From contig CAYRNR010000002.1 in assembly GCA_964425605.1 (NCBI GenBank), forward strand, positions 148,751 to 212,750: DNA of 64,000 bases, read 5' to 3'. Of the stretch, positions 40,605-49,411 are shown one piece after another. The stretch comes from CAYRNR01 sp964425605 (GTDB taxonomy: Bacteria; Myxococcota_A; UBA796; UBA9615; CAYRNR01). The position numbers and the translations under genes were made by a program. Below the pieces are notes generated by a model. That model was not told the DNA's origin. It did not search any database and saw only the letters and a program-made list of their open reading frames with translations. Every line of letters begins with the position of its first letter. The first letter of the stretch is position 1.

Positions 40605-41670
40605 CGCGCTTCGCCCATTCCGCGATCAGCCTTTCGCGCAACTTCCCCGCAGCGTCCTTTGCGCGCTCTGGATGCCCCTTGAGGTCCAGGTAGACCTGCA
40701 CGGGGTGCACACACGGAATCAGCTCGCCACCTTCTTCCTGCTCACTCCCGCTTCTGATCACCTCCCGGTCGTTGGGAACGACGAACCAGACGTTGGCCCC
40801 TCGCGGCTCCGAGCGGAATCCGAGGCTATCGAGGACACCGTCCGCCAACGGATTTTCGATGTAGACCGTCGTGATCCGGAATCCAGCGAAGTGGTCGATC
40901 AACCAGGCGCCGGCCAGGCCCGTCGCCGCGAACGGTTCACTGGCTTCTCTGAGCCGTCTCGACAGTTTTAGCAGCAGCTCGTCGCCGGACCTGGCCGAGA
41001 CGTGGCCCTTGATGACGTGATGCTTCGAGAATTCATAGACCTCATGCCAGGCATCGAGGAGCAGCACCGGGTCCCTCGGACGGAACTCACCGCTCGTGTT
41101 CCGCTCGACAAGACCGTCTTCCACGAGGCGGGCCAGTATCCGGCTCGTGAATCCCTGGTCCATGCTCGTGGAATCCGCGATGACTCCCTGGGAGAACCAG
41201 CCTCGCGGGTTCATCAGGAGCCAGCGAGCGACGCGCGAGCTCTTCGGCGCGAACGCACTCGAGGGACGCCCACGAGCCTTGTACTGATTGGGCTTACCCT
41301 CGACGTGGATACGGAGCCCTGGAGCGAAGATGCGGGCGTTGCCGGACAAGTCCAGCCAACCGACGCCCGCTTCGGAACACAGCTTTCGCCCGACGTCACC
41401 CATGAACGGAACCAGGACAACCGGGATCGAAGGTTCGACTCCGCCCGAACCGAATCGGCGTAGTTGCTCGATCGCCTTCGAGACTGGAGCAGCCCTCCCG
41501 GACCCCTTGTACTCGATCACGAATCGGTAGGGGCCTGCAGAGATGACGGAGTCGGCGCGGCCATCGTGAGGGTGGTCGCGAGAATCGATGACCGCTGACG
41601 GGATCTCGAGGAGTTCTGCGAGCATCGAGGTCGCCAAGCGGATCGCATGCTGCTCGGACGGTGCGCTCAT
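40597..41670 (-). CDS. AbiEi-like antitoxin with restriction-endonuclease-like N-terminal domain
   Basis: The 357-residue protein precedes and overlaps the AbiEii toxin. Residues 1-130 have a nuclease-like pattern: Asp40 in GRADSVIS, then RFVIEYKGSG with Glu53 and Lys55 (D...ExK), then VVLVPFMGDVGRKLCSEAGVGWLDLSGNARI. Residues 140-200 form a winged helix (SSRVARWLLMNPRGWFSQGV, then SRILARLVEDGLVERN) expected to bind the operator. It is much longer than classical AbiEi (about 200-280 residues). It neutralises the toxin by repression and possibly post-translationally. ATG at 41670 follows an AT-rich promoter region with an inverted repeat. Confidence 0.78.
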   Translation of the reverse strand: MSAPSEQHAIRLATSMLAELLEIPSAVIDSRDHPHDGRADSVISAGPYRFVIEYKGSGRAAPVSKAIEQLRRFGSGGVEPSIPVVLVPFMGDVGRKLCSEAGVGWLDLSGNARIFAPGLRIHVEGKPNQYKARGRPSSAFAPKSSRVARWLLMNPRGWFSQGVIADSTSMDQGFTSRILARLVEDGLVERNTSGEFRPRDPVLLLDAWHEVYEFSKHHVIKGHVSARSGDELLLKLSRRLREASEPFAATGLAGAWLIDHFAGFRITTVYIENPLADGVLDSLGFRSEPRGANVWFVVPNDREVIRSGSEQEEGGELIPCVHPVQVYLDLKGHPERAKDAAGKLRERLIAEWAKRDD

Positions 41671-41710
41671 GAATGACTAAATACCATGGATTGACGCCCC
41701 CATCAAATGA

Positions 41711-41743
41711 ATCGTTTAGGTCATTTCTTTCGGATGAAACGAT
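41711..41743. promoter_or_regulatory. Inverted repeat in AT-rich promoter region of the AbiE-like pair
   Basis: ATCGTTT (41711-41717) and AAACGAT (41737-41743) form perfect 7-bp inverted arms about 40-75 bp before the antitoxin ATG. The surrounding 41671-41830 is strikingly AT-rich for this genome. It is probably the operator bound by the antitoxin winged helix. Confidence 0.5.
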
Positions 41744-41867
41744 GACATTGGCGGCATGGAAACTAAATTTCAAAGCATGACGACCCCGGCATATCGCCTT
41801 ATTTTGTCATGTTCCAGGCCGGAATACCTGCGGCGCGACGGCGATCTTGGCTCCTCAGGCGTTGCCT

Positions 41868-41909
41868 GGACAGGAGGTCGCGAGCGGCGGCGCAGGATTC
41901 GTGTGGTGA
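41868..41909 (+). pseudogene. 3' remnant of a paralogue of the 243-aa gene
   Basis: In frame before the TGA at 41907-41909 the codons read EVASGGAGFVW, against DIATGGGGFVW at the end of the 243-aa protein. Upstream of this the similarity is lost. The remnant sits directly before the DUF262 gene. Confidence 0.6.
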
Positions 41910-41930
41910 GATAGAATCCCCGACCCATGG
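41886..41930 (+). repeat. Right copy of imperfect direct repeat flanking the AbiE-like insertion
   Basis: Pairs with 39636-39679. It contains the stop of the remnant and the ATG (41927) of the first DUF262 gene. Confidence 0.75.
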
Positions 41931-43762
41931 GGACCCACTCCGACCGTCTGAAACTCCGATCCATCGCCGACCTGCTGCAAGAGCGCTTCTTCGTACCGTC
42001 GTACCAGCGAGGATATCGCTGGACGCGCAAGCAGGTCGTGGCGCTGCTCGACGACCTGGAGAAGTTCCAGCAGTCCGACCCGGGACGCAAGGAGTACTAC
42101 TGCCTGCAGCCTGTGGTCGTACTCCGGCGGCCCGATGGCAGCTGGGAGCTGGTGGATGGTCAGCAGCGTTTGACCACGCTGTACCTCGTGATGAGCTACC
42201 TCGACGAGATCGCGAGATTCCTCCGCAAGGACCTCTACTCGATCTCGTATGCGACGAGGGAGGACAGCGCGGCGTTCCTCCGCGAGCCCACCGCAGAGGG
42301 AGCGGACGCCTTCATCGACTTCCACCACATCTACCAGGCCCACAAGGTCATCGAGGAGTGGTTCGAGGGGCGCGACGGCAGCGCCCGGCTCAAGCTCTTC
42401 AGCTGTCTCACGGACCTCGATGACCAGGGTCCCAACGTCCGGGTGATCTGGTACGAGCTCGATCCAGACCAGAACCCCAGGGCCGCGTTCATCCGCCTGA
42501 ACGTGGGACGTATCCCCCTGACGAGCGCAGAGCTCGTGCGGGCCCTGTTCCTGAAATCGCCCGGCGACGACGAGAGCTCGGAGCTGGTCCTGCGCCAGCA
42601 CCGGATCGCCCAGGAGTGGGACCTGATCGAGAAGCGCCTGCACGACGAGAGCTTCTGGTTCTTCCTGCAGAGCGAACAGCAGCCACCACCCGCGCGGATC
42701 GAGTACCTGTTCGACGTGTTCGTGCAGGCCCGGCCGGAGTATCTCCCGGACTCCGAAGACGAGCTCGCGACGTTCTTCGGGTTCCAGGCCTGGATGGAGA
42801 GCGAGCCGGACGACGTGGAGAAGGCCTGGCGAAAGGTCCGCAAGGAGACCGCCCAGGTCCTCGAGGAGTGGTACGAAGACCGGGAGCTGTATCACCTCGT
42901 GGGTTACCTCGTCGCGACGACGCCGCGATCCCGGGTCAAGACCGCGGGCGTGCTCGTCGATCTGCTCCGGGCGCGCGAAGGTCGGACCGCGACGGAGTTC
43001 GACCGCCACCTTCGCGGGCTCGCATGGAAACGGTTCATGGGACGGCCAAAGACGTCGCTCCCGCGGGACCCGGCCGATCTGGAGCATCGCCTCGACGAGC
43101 GGATCGACGCACTCCACTACGACCGCGCCGGCGCCAACGTCCTCGTCGCCGCACTGCTGCTGTTCAACATCGCCAGTGTGCTGGAGACGCCGGCGACCGC
43201 GTTGCGCTTTCGGTTCGACGGCTTCAAGGAGCGCACCTGGGACATCGAGCACATCCGCTCGTCCACGGAGTACATCCCGGGATCGCCGGTCCGCCGCAAG
43301 AGCTGGCTGAAGCACGCAGAGGATTTCGTGAACAGTCCTGCGGCGCGGGCCATCGACGCGAAGGAAGCGGCGGCGCTGTCCACAGCCATCCACGAGCAGC
43401 TGGAACGGAAGGCACCCGAAAAGGAGGTGTTCGACGACCTCTTTGCGCGCGTCCGGACGCTCAGCGGCGAGGGCGAGGCCCGAGAGGGCGACAACGCCCT
43501 GTCGAACCTTGCATTGCTCGACACCGGCACAAACCGCGCCTACAAGAACGCGATCTTCCCGGTGAAGCGGCGGTGGATCATCGAGCTGGACCGCAAGGGG
43601 ACCTACGTGCCGCCGCAGACCCGCAACGTGTTCCTCAAGTACCACAGCCCCCAGGCCGATCAGCTCCTGCTGTGGAGCGCGAGCGACCAGGAGGCCTACG
43701 GCAAGGCCCAGCGCGAGACGCTGTTGCGGTTCTTCGGGCCGCTGGTGGGGGTGGCTCGATGA
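41927..43762 (+). CDS. DUF262 + DUF1524 (GmrSD-like) protein
   Basis: The 611-residue protein has the DUF262 ParB-like core: FFVPSYQRGYRWTRKQV near residue 21 and ELVDGQQRLTTLYLV near 73, the nucleotide-handling motif. The C-terminal DUF1524 HNH-type nuclease has RTWDIEHIRS near residue 436, with NLALLDTGTNRAYKNAIFP near 524. This fused architecture corresponds to type IV GmrSD-like enzymes, which in the known case cut glucosylated hydroxymethylcytosine DNA with NTP hydrolysis. It likely restricts modified phage DNA. ATG at 41927; its TGA overlaps the ATG of the next gene (ATGA), so both DUF262 proteins are made together. Confidence 0.9.
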   Translation: MGTHSDRLKLRSIADLLQERFFVPSYQRGYRWTRKQVVALLDDLEKFQQSDPGRKEYYCLQPVVVLRRPDGSWELVDGQQRLTTLYLVMSYLDEIARFLRKDLYSISYATREDSAAFLREPTAEGADAFIDFHHIYQAHKVIEEWFEGRDGSARLKLFSCLTDLDDQGPNVRVIWYELDPDQNPRAAFIRLNVGRIPLTSAELVRALFLKSPGDDESSELVLRQHRIAQEWDLIEKRLHDESFWFFLQSEQQPPPARIEYLFDVFVQARPEYLPDSEDELATFFGFQAWMESEPDDVEKAWRKVRKETAQVLEEWYEDRELYHLVGYLVATTPRSRVKTAGVLVDLLRAREGRTATEFDRHLRGLAWKRFMGRPKTSLPRDPADLEHRLDERIDALHYDRAGANVLVAALLLFNIASVLETPATALRFRFDGFKERTWDIEHIRSSTEYIPGSPVRRKSWLKHAEDFVNSPAARAIDAKEAAALSTAIHEQLERKAPEKEVFDDLFARVRTLSGEGEAREGDNALSNLALLDTGTNRAYKNAIFPVKRRWIIELDRKGTYVPPQTRNVFLKYHSPQADQLLLWSASDQEAYGKAQRETLLRFFGPLVGVAR

Positions 43763-46209
43763 CGACAGGACGCACCACGTTCCGCAGCTTGTTCCGCGAG
43801 TGCCCTCGGGTCGAGATCCCGATGATCCAGCGGGACTACGCCCAGGGGCGCGACGACGCCCACAGCCGCGAGATCCTCACCGACTTCCTGGATACACTCC
43901 GCGACAGGATCGTGACCCCCGACAGCGAGCCGCTCGATCTGCACTTCGTCTACGGCCGCTGGCGCGAGGATCGTGGCGTGCTCGAGCCCCTCGACGGGCA
44001 GCAGCGACTCACCACATTGTTCCTGCTGCACTGGTACCTGGCCCAGCGCGACGACGCGCTCGAGGCGTATCAGACCTGGATGCAACGCGACGGCAAGTGC
44101 TGCTTCAGCTACCGCACCAGGGCCAGCGCCGAGGAGTTCCTGGAGCACCTCGTGGCCACGGCCATCGACCTGGAGGGCCTGGAGGGCCTGGAGGCCGAGG
44201 AGATCCCCCTGTCGACCTGGTTGGAGGACAGGCCCTGGTTCCTGCGCGCGTGGAAGCGGGACCCGACCGTGGCCGGCTGCCTCGCGACGCTGGACGCGGT
44301 GGACAACACGTTCCACGACGTGCGTGGCGGCTACGCCCGCCTCGTCGAGGACGAGCCCGTGTTCTTTCGCCTGCTCAAGCTCGGGGAGTTCAAGCTCTCG
44401 GACGACCTCTACGTCAAGATGAACGCCCGCGGGAAGCCGCTGACCCGGTTCGAGGTGTTCAAGGCCCAACTGGAGCAGTACGTCGAGCGGACCTTTGGCG
44501 AAGAGCCGTGCCCCCATCACCCGCGCAAGACGTGGCGCGCGTATGTCTGCGATCGGATGGACCGCGAGTGGACGCATTTCCTGTGGGATCACCGCGATCG
44601 GGACACCCACGAGATCGACGGTCGATTCATGCTCCTGTTGCGGGCCATCGCCGTGCTCGACTGCGTGATGAAGGCCGGAGATGACGCCAAGGACCTCGAC
44701 GGGCAAATCGAGGGCCTGCTCGACGAGACGGTGGAGTCCTTTTCGTTCAACAGCCTCGAAGGACTCCTCGATCGAGGCTTCGTTGAACGGATGACCTCCT
44801 TCCTCGATCTGCTCGCTGCCGCGCCTGAACGCCACCTCGGCTTCCTCGACCGGTCCGACTACTACGACGAGGCCGGGACTTTCACTGCGATCCTCGAATC
44901 CGAGGGGCAGTACGGCATCCCCCTGCCCGCCTGGGCCAGGTTCTGTGCCTGGGGGATGTTCCTGCTCGATCGGCGGCACGACGTCACGGACGACACCGCC
45001 CGAACGACATTCCACGAGTGGATGCGCGTGGTGTGCAACCTCGTGGACAACTCGGCCATGGACAAGGTGGACCGCCTGGTGGCGGCGCTGCGCCGGATCC
45101 GGGCCATGTCCTCCCTGGGCGTCAGGGACGGCTTCCTCGAGCGGGTCGCCCGGGAGCCGGACATCGCCCGGGGCATGAACCGCGAACAGCGCGTCGAGGA
45201 GCAGCTCAAGGCGAGCCTCATCCTCGCGGACTCCTCGTGGCGGCCCTTGCTCGAGCGGGCCGAGGCCCACGCCTACTTCCGAGGCGACATCCAGTTCCTC
45301 TTGCGCTTCTGCGGGGTCTGGCAGCGATGGTCGGACGCGGGTTCGTGTGAGTGGTCGGAGATGGAGCACCGCGACCGCAGGGCGTCGTTCCAGCGGTGGT
45401 ACGAGCGCGCGTGTGCCGTATTCCCACCCGACCTGCGTGGGCTCGGAGCTGCTGCCAGGACCGACTACCTCTGGGAACGAGCCCTCCTGACCAAGGGCGA
45501 CTACCTGCTCCGCCGCGGCGCGAACATGAGCCTGCTCGACGACCTCGACCGCGACGGGAGCTGGAAGCGGCTGCTGCGCGCGGACACGAAGACGGACGGC
45601 CGGGAGGACCGGCGCGACGTGGTTCGGGACGTGTTGGCCTCCGTGGACTCCAACAACGTTGTTCCTTCGTTGCGCGCCGTGGTCGACGCAGGGCCGCCCC
45701 CCGATGCGCCGGCCTGGCGCCGATTCCTCGCGGGCGATCCACGCCTTCTCGAGTACTGCCGGCGGCGGATGCTGCGCTTCCATCACGGACGCGAGGTCCT
45801 GCTGCTGAAGACCACCCAGCTCAACGGGTACTACGTCGACCTCTTCACCTGGACGCTGTTCCTCCGCTTCGGCGACCACCAGCAGCGCGGAGGACTCGCG
45901 ACCTCGGTCGAGCTATCTCACCCCGAGAGAATCGGGTGGACCGACCCCTCTCGCCTCACCATGCGCTGCACGAACTCGGACGTCTTCGCGGAGGCTTTCA
46001 CGCACGAGATGCAACTCGAGCTACGCGTGGGAGGTTCGGAGCTGCCGGTCGATGAACTGAGAGCGGCCGATTGGTCGGAGACCGAAGAGGGCTGGGCCCG
46101 GCGCGTGCCGCCCGAGCAGGCCGAGCAGGCACTCCTCGAGGTTGCCGGGCTCGTCGGCTGGACGGCCGAAGGATCAGCCTCCGCTGACCTGCCGCAGGAT
46201 TCCGGGTAG
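43759..46209 (+). CDS. Second, larger DUF262 protein
   Basis: The 816-residue protein starts with the same DUF262 core (VEIPMIQRDYAQGRDDAHS near 18 and EPLDGQQRLTTLFLLHWYL near 76). After about residue 230 (KMNARGKPLTRFEVFKAQLE) it continues with a long helical region, and no clear HNH motif was found. It may be the sensor/NTPase partner of the upstream nuclease-bearing DUF262 protein. ATG at 43759 overlaps the preceding stop. Its last 36 bp overlap the 3' end of the convergent KAP NTPase gene. The long frame upstream of 43759 is a shadow. Confidence 0.88.
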   Translation: MTTGRTTFRSLFRECPRVEIPMIQRDYAQGRDDAHSREILTDFLDTLRDRIVTPDSEPLDLHFVYGRWREDRGVLEPLDGQQRLTTLFLLHWYLAQRDDALEAYQTWMQRDGKCCFSYRTRASAEEFLEHLVATAIDLEGLEGLEAEEIPLSTWLEDRPWFLRAWKRDPTVAGCLATLDAVDNTFHDVRGGYARLVEDEPVFFRLLKLGEFKLSDDLYVKMNARGKPLTRFEVFKAQLEQYVERTFGEEPCPHHPRKTWRAYVCDRMDREWTHFLWDHRDRDTHEIDGRFMLLLRAIAVLDCVMKAGDDAKDLDGQIEGLLDETVESFSFNSLEGLLDRGFVERMTSFLDLLAAAPERHLGFLDRSDYYDEAGTFTAILESEGQYGIPLPAWARFCAWGMFLLDRRHDVTDDTARTTFHEWMRVVCNLVDNSAMDKVDRLVAALRRIRAMSSLGVRDGFLERVAREPDIARGMNREQRVEEQLKASLILADSSWRPLLERAEAHAYFRGDIQFLLRFCGVWQRWSDAGSCEWSEMEHRDRRASFQRWYERACAVFPPDLRGLGAAARTDYLWERALLTKGDYLLRRGANMSLLDDLDRDGSWKRLLRADTKTDGREDRRDVVRDVLASVDSNNVVPSLRAVVDAGPPPDAPAWRRFLAGDPRLLEYCRRRMLRFHHGREVLLLKTTQLNGYYVDLFTWTLFLRFGDHQQRGGLATSVELSHPERIGWTDPSRLTMRCTNSDVFAEAFTHEMQLELRVGGSELPVDELRAADWSETEEGWARRVPPEQAEQALLEVAGLVGWTAEGSASADLPQDSG

Positions 46210-48069
46210 CTCCCCCTCGCACCAGTCCACGATCACACTGGACATCAGCGCGGCGAACTCGGCCGCAGCATCCACCGAGGCTTGATTTCTTCCCACGCTG
46301 ATCTCGTCGTCGTCCGCCGGCTCGGCCACTCCCTCGACGGGCAACCGTATCCGAGCAACAACCCTGTTGTTCCCCGTCCCCACGCTGGCGTGTTCGGGCA
46401 ACCCGCTCACCCTGGCGCGGAGCGACTCCACCAGCGCCGGCTGCAGCCGGTCGAGCCAGGCCGGTGGGATCGCCCCCCTCGACGGCGCGACCACGGCCGC
46501 CAGGTTCACCGTCATCATCGCGCGCTCGTTGCCGGGCCGCGCCATCCAGAACTCCAGGAAGACCTTGGTCCGGCCGATGGGATTGACCTTGGCGCCTACG
46601 ACCTCGGCAAAGGGGAGGTACTCGGCCGCCATGCTGCCCTTGGCCACCAGCCGCCACGAGTCGATGGCTACGAGCCGCTCCTTCAGCCTGGACCCGACCG
46701 CCACGACGAAGGCAGAGTCCCCCAGCTTCTTCTTGCGCGGCGGCTCACTCGACTGCGCCTCCACGCTCGAGACCTTGGAGAGGTGCGCCATCTCCTGCAA
46801 GACGCGCAGCTCGTCGTCGCTGAATTCCTGATCCCCGTTCTCGTCCACCAGGTTGGTCAACGCCCCGAGGAACAACCCCAGCTGCCCCGTGGCCTCACGG
46901 TCGCCGTCGTCACCGTCCTCCACCCAGCTCTGCGTCCACGGTTCGACGGCCGGATCGGGGAGTTCGCGCTGTAACAGGAAGGCTTTGATCTCCCTCCTGG
47001 CGTCTTCCCCGTCGTCCTCCAGCAGCCGTGCAAGGTAACGATGCGCTGCAGGATACGTGGCCTGCATCAGCGTCAGAGCGAGCATCACCAGCGGACGACG
47101 CCCCTCGTGGATGTTCGTCTCCTCCCCGTGCGCCCGCTTCGCCACGCTCATCAGCAGCATCAGCGTATTCGCGTGGCGCTTCATCGACCGCGGGTTGAGC
47201 CCCACGCTGTGCTGGACCACCTGCGTGGCCAGCGCCACCTCCTCCTTGCTCGCCTTGATCTGCACCTTCCTCAGCAGGTCATCGATGTACGCCGCCGCGC
47301 GGTACGAGTGCACGGGCATACGAAACGGCACCTGGATGATCTTGTCGAAGAACGACCGGCCCAGCTCCTCCTCGGTCACCCCCATCCTCGCGCCCAGGCC
47401 CCGGCTGATCACGCCGTAGTCACAAGCCAGGACCGTCACCAGACCCGGGACGTCGAGGAAGTTCTTGAGCGCCTCGAGGATCTGCACCGCCCGCTCCGGT
47501 GGCACCCGGTCGAGGTCGTCCACGAACAACACGACGCGCCCGTCCTCCCCCGCGGCTTGGCCCACCATCTTGCTCAACTCATTCTTGAGCTCCTCGGCCA
47601 CGCGGTAGCCGGGCTTGGCGTCCCCTTCCAGATGGGCAAGGTCCGCGCCTCTCGCCACGACCGCCGCCGTTCGGATGGTCTTCCACAGGGCGGCCTTGTA
47701 GGTCTTGAGGTCCTTCGATGCCGCCGCGGCCTTCTCCAGGGTTCCCCGCGCCTCGGCGAGCCCGTCCACGACTCCCCCGAGAACCTCCAGGAACAGCGTC
47801 TGCCCGTCCCCGAGCTGCGCGTACATCCACGTGTCGATCCAGACCGCGCGGATCTTCTCGTCACCGGACTTCTCGAAGTTGCGGCGCATCAGGTTCATCA
47901 GGCTGGTCTTGCCCGATCCCCAGTCCCCCTGCAGGCCCAGCGTCAGCGGCGTGTCGCAGGTCTGCACGAACTCGGTCAGCGCGTTGGCGTACTCGGTCAG
48001 GCCGAGCAGCTCGTGCTTGAACTTGGCGATGGGGCGATCGCCGATCCCGGCCAGCTTCTTGTCGGTCAT
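46174..48069 (-). CDS. KAP-family P-loop NTPase
   Basis: The 631-residue protein has Walker A LQGDWGSGKTSLMNL (48-55 core) and Walker B RVVLFVDDLDRVPPER (about 178-193), the combination typical of KAP NTPases. These are frequent in defence islands and in phage-exclusion systems. The usual KAP membrane helices are not evident, so it is probably soluble. Residues 420-630 are an extra region of unknown fold. It is convergent with the DUF262 pair (36-bp overlap) and divergent from the DEDDh exonuclease gene across 207 bp; a functional link with either is an inference from location only. Confidence 0.9.
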   Translation of the reverse strand: MTDKKLAGIGDRPIAKFKHELLGLTEYANALTEFVQTCDTPLTLGLQGDWGSGKTSLMNLMRRNFEKSGDEKIRAVWIDTWMYAQLGDGQTLFLEVLGGVVDGLAEARGTLEKAAAASKDLKTYKAALWKTIRTAAVVARGADLAHLEGDAKPGYRVAEELKNELSKMVGQAAGEDGRVVLFVDDLDRVPPERAVQILEALKNFLDVPGLVTVLACDYGVISRGLGARMGVTEEELGRSFFDKIIQVPFRMPVHSYRAAAYIDDLLRKVQIKASKEEVALATQVVQHSVGLNPRSMKRHANTLMLLMSVAKRAHGEETNIHEGRRPLVMLALTLMQATYPAAHRYLARLLEDDGEDARREIKAFLLQRELPDPAVEPWTQSWVEDGDDGDREATGQLGLFLGALTNLVDENGDQEFSDDELRVLQEMAHLSKVSSVEAQSSEPPRKKKLGDSAFVVAVGSRLKERLVAIDSWRLVAKGSMAAEYLPFAEVVGAKVNPIGRTKVFLEFWMARPGNERAMMTVNLAAVVAPSRGAIPPAWLDRLQPALVESLRARVSGLPEHASVGTGNNRVVARIRLPVEGVAEPADDDEISVGRNQASVDAAAEFAALMSSVIVDWCEGELPGILRQVSGG

Positions 48070-48276
48070 GGTCTTCCCCCGGTGTGGGTGCCAGTACGCA
48101 ACGTAGTCTACCTGACGTTCAACTCTGCCCCGTCGGGCTGGATGTCCACCCGCGGGGACAGTCCTCTGAAGTCAAGCGTCATTGGATCGCAGATCCGGCC
48201 AGGCAATCCGCCTCGCAACGCGTCGATTCGCTCCGTAGCCTTCGCTCCACGCAATGCCCGGGGATGGAGCGACACG

Positions 48277-48990
48277 ATGCTGGAATTCGAGATGGGGAAT
48301 CCGTGGTCCAGGATGCCGATGGCCTTCGTCGATGTGGAGACGACCGGGCTGAGCTCGGTCGTGGACCGCGTGGTCGAGGTCGGCATCTTCTCGACGTGCT
48401 GTTCCAGTGTGGACGAGCGCTGGACCGCCTTGCTCGACCCCGGCCAGCCGATTCCTGACGGGGCAAGCGCCGTTCACGGCATCACGGACGAGATGCTCGT
48501 CTCCCGGCACTCGTTCAGGGACTGCAGCTGGGACATCTACCACCGCCTCAAGGGGCGTCTGTTCATCGCTTACAACGCCCTGCACTTCGACCACCCGATT
48601 CTCACGGCAGAGATGGCGCGATGCGGGCTGACTCTCCCCATCCAGCCAGTTCTCGATCCGATGTTGTGGCTCCTTCGCCAAAATCGCAGTGGAGGCGTGG
48701 CCCCGGTCAGCCTCGCAACAGCCTGTCGAGCCCAGGGCATCGAACCGGGTCATGGACACCGAGTCGCCGAGGACTGCGAGGCTCTCGTCGCCCTCACTCG
48801 CAGGATCGCGAAGACGGTCCCCGAGGGACTCGGGGAACTCCTCCAGGCGCAGACGGAATGGGCCCGCCAGCTTTCCGAGTGGCGAACGCGACGGTGTACC
48901 AAGAAAAAACCTGTCGACGGTCGCCCCGCGGGGTGGCAAGCAAGCCTACTGCTCGGAGGTGCTGGCGGAGGTCTCGAAAGCGACGAGTGA
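48277..48990 (+). CDS. DnaQ-like DEDDh 3'-5' exonuclease
   Basis: The 237-residue protein has all expected motifs: FVDVETTGL (motif I, Asp/Glu near residues 16-20), IAYNALHFDHPIL (motif II) and HRVAEDCEAL (motif III with His and Asp). It resembles the epsilon subunit proofreading exonuclease or RNase T family but is free-standing, with a basic tail (RTRRCTKKKPVDGR). ATG at 48277 has GGAG seven bases upstream. It is divergent from the KAP NTPase and convergent with the type I operon; a nucleic-acid-degrading effector or repair role is likely. Confidence 0.88.
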   Translation: MLEFEMGNPWSRMPMAFVDVETTGLSSVVDRVVEVGIFSTCCSSVDERWTALLDPGQPIPDGASAVHGITDEMLVSRHSFRDCSWDIYHRLKGRLFIAYNALHFDHPILTAEMARCGLTLPIQPVLDPMLWLLRQNRSGGVAPVSLATACRAQGIEPGHGHRVAEDCEALVALTRRIAKTVPEGLGELLQAQTEWARQLSEWRTRRCTKKKPVDGRPAGWQASLLLGGAGGGLESDE

Positions 48991-49018
48991 GTAGAGCGGG
49001 TCGTGGCGTGTCGAATCC

Positions 49019-49339
49019 CTATCCGTTCCTGAAGTTCCACGCCATCCAGTCGAAGTCGGTGGGCGTCATCCCCGCCGGCCGAACGATCTGGCGGATGCGC
49101 GACTGGATCTGGTCGTACATCGACCGCCCGCAGACGAATCCCATCCGGGCCGTCTCCGGAATCTCCGGATCTCGGACAAGAAGGCGGACCGCTCTCAGCG
49201 AGAACGCGTCGAGTGGTACGTGGAGCAGCGGTTTCATCTTCGCCCGGAGGGACTCGTCGAGGTCGGTCCAGAGAAGGAGACACTTCAGAAACAGGTCGGG
49301 CAGCTTCCGGCTTGCGCCGTAGGGAATGGGTTGAGCCAT
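49019..49339 (-). CDS. Small protein of unknown function at the end of the type I operon
   Basis: The 106-residue protein (MAQPIPYGASRKLPDLFLKC, later ARMGFVCGRSMYDQ and TDFDWMAWNF) is soluble and mostly helical, with protein-like composition. It lies 72 bp downstream of the PLD-family gene on the same strand, so it is likely the last gene of that transcript. No family was recognised. The ribosome site is weak (GGCGGT), which lowers confidence. Confidence 0.55.
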   Translation of the reverse strand: MAQPIPYGASRKLPDLFLKCLLLWTDLDESLRAKMKPLLHVPLDAFSLRAVRLLVRDPEIPETARMGFVCGRSMYDQIQSRIRQIVRPAGMTPTDFDWMAWNFRNG

Positions 49340-49411
49340 CGCGTACCGCCAGTCCGTGAGTAGAGCGTCCGTGTCGCTGGGATTGAGGTGAATGGTCCGA
49401 CCCGTGCGGGC

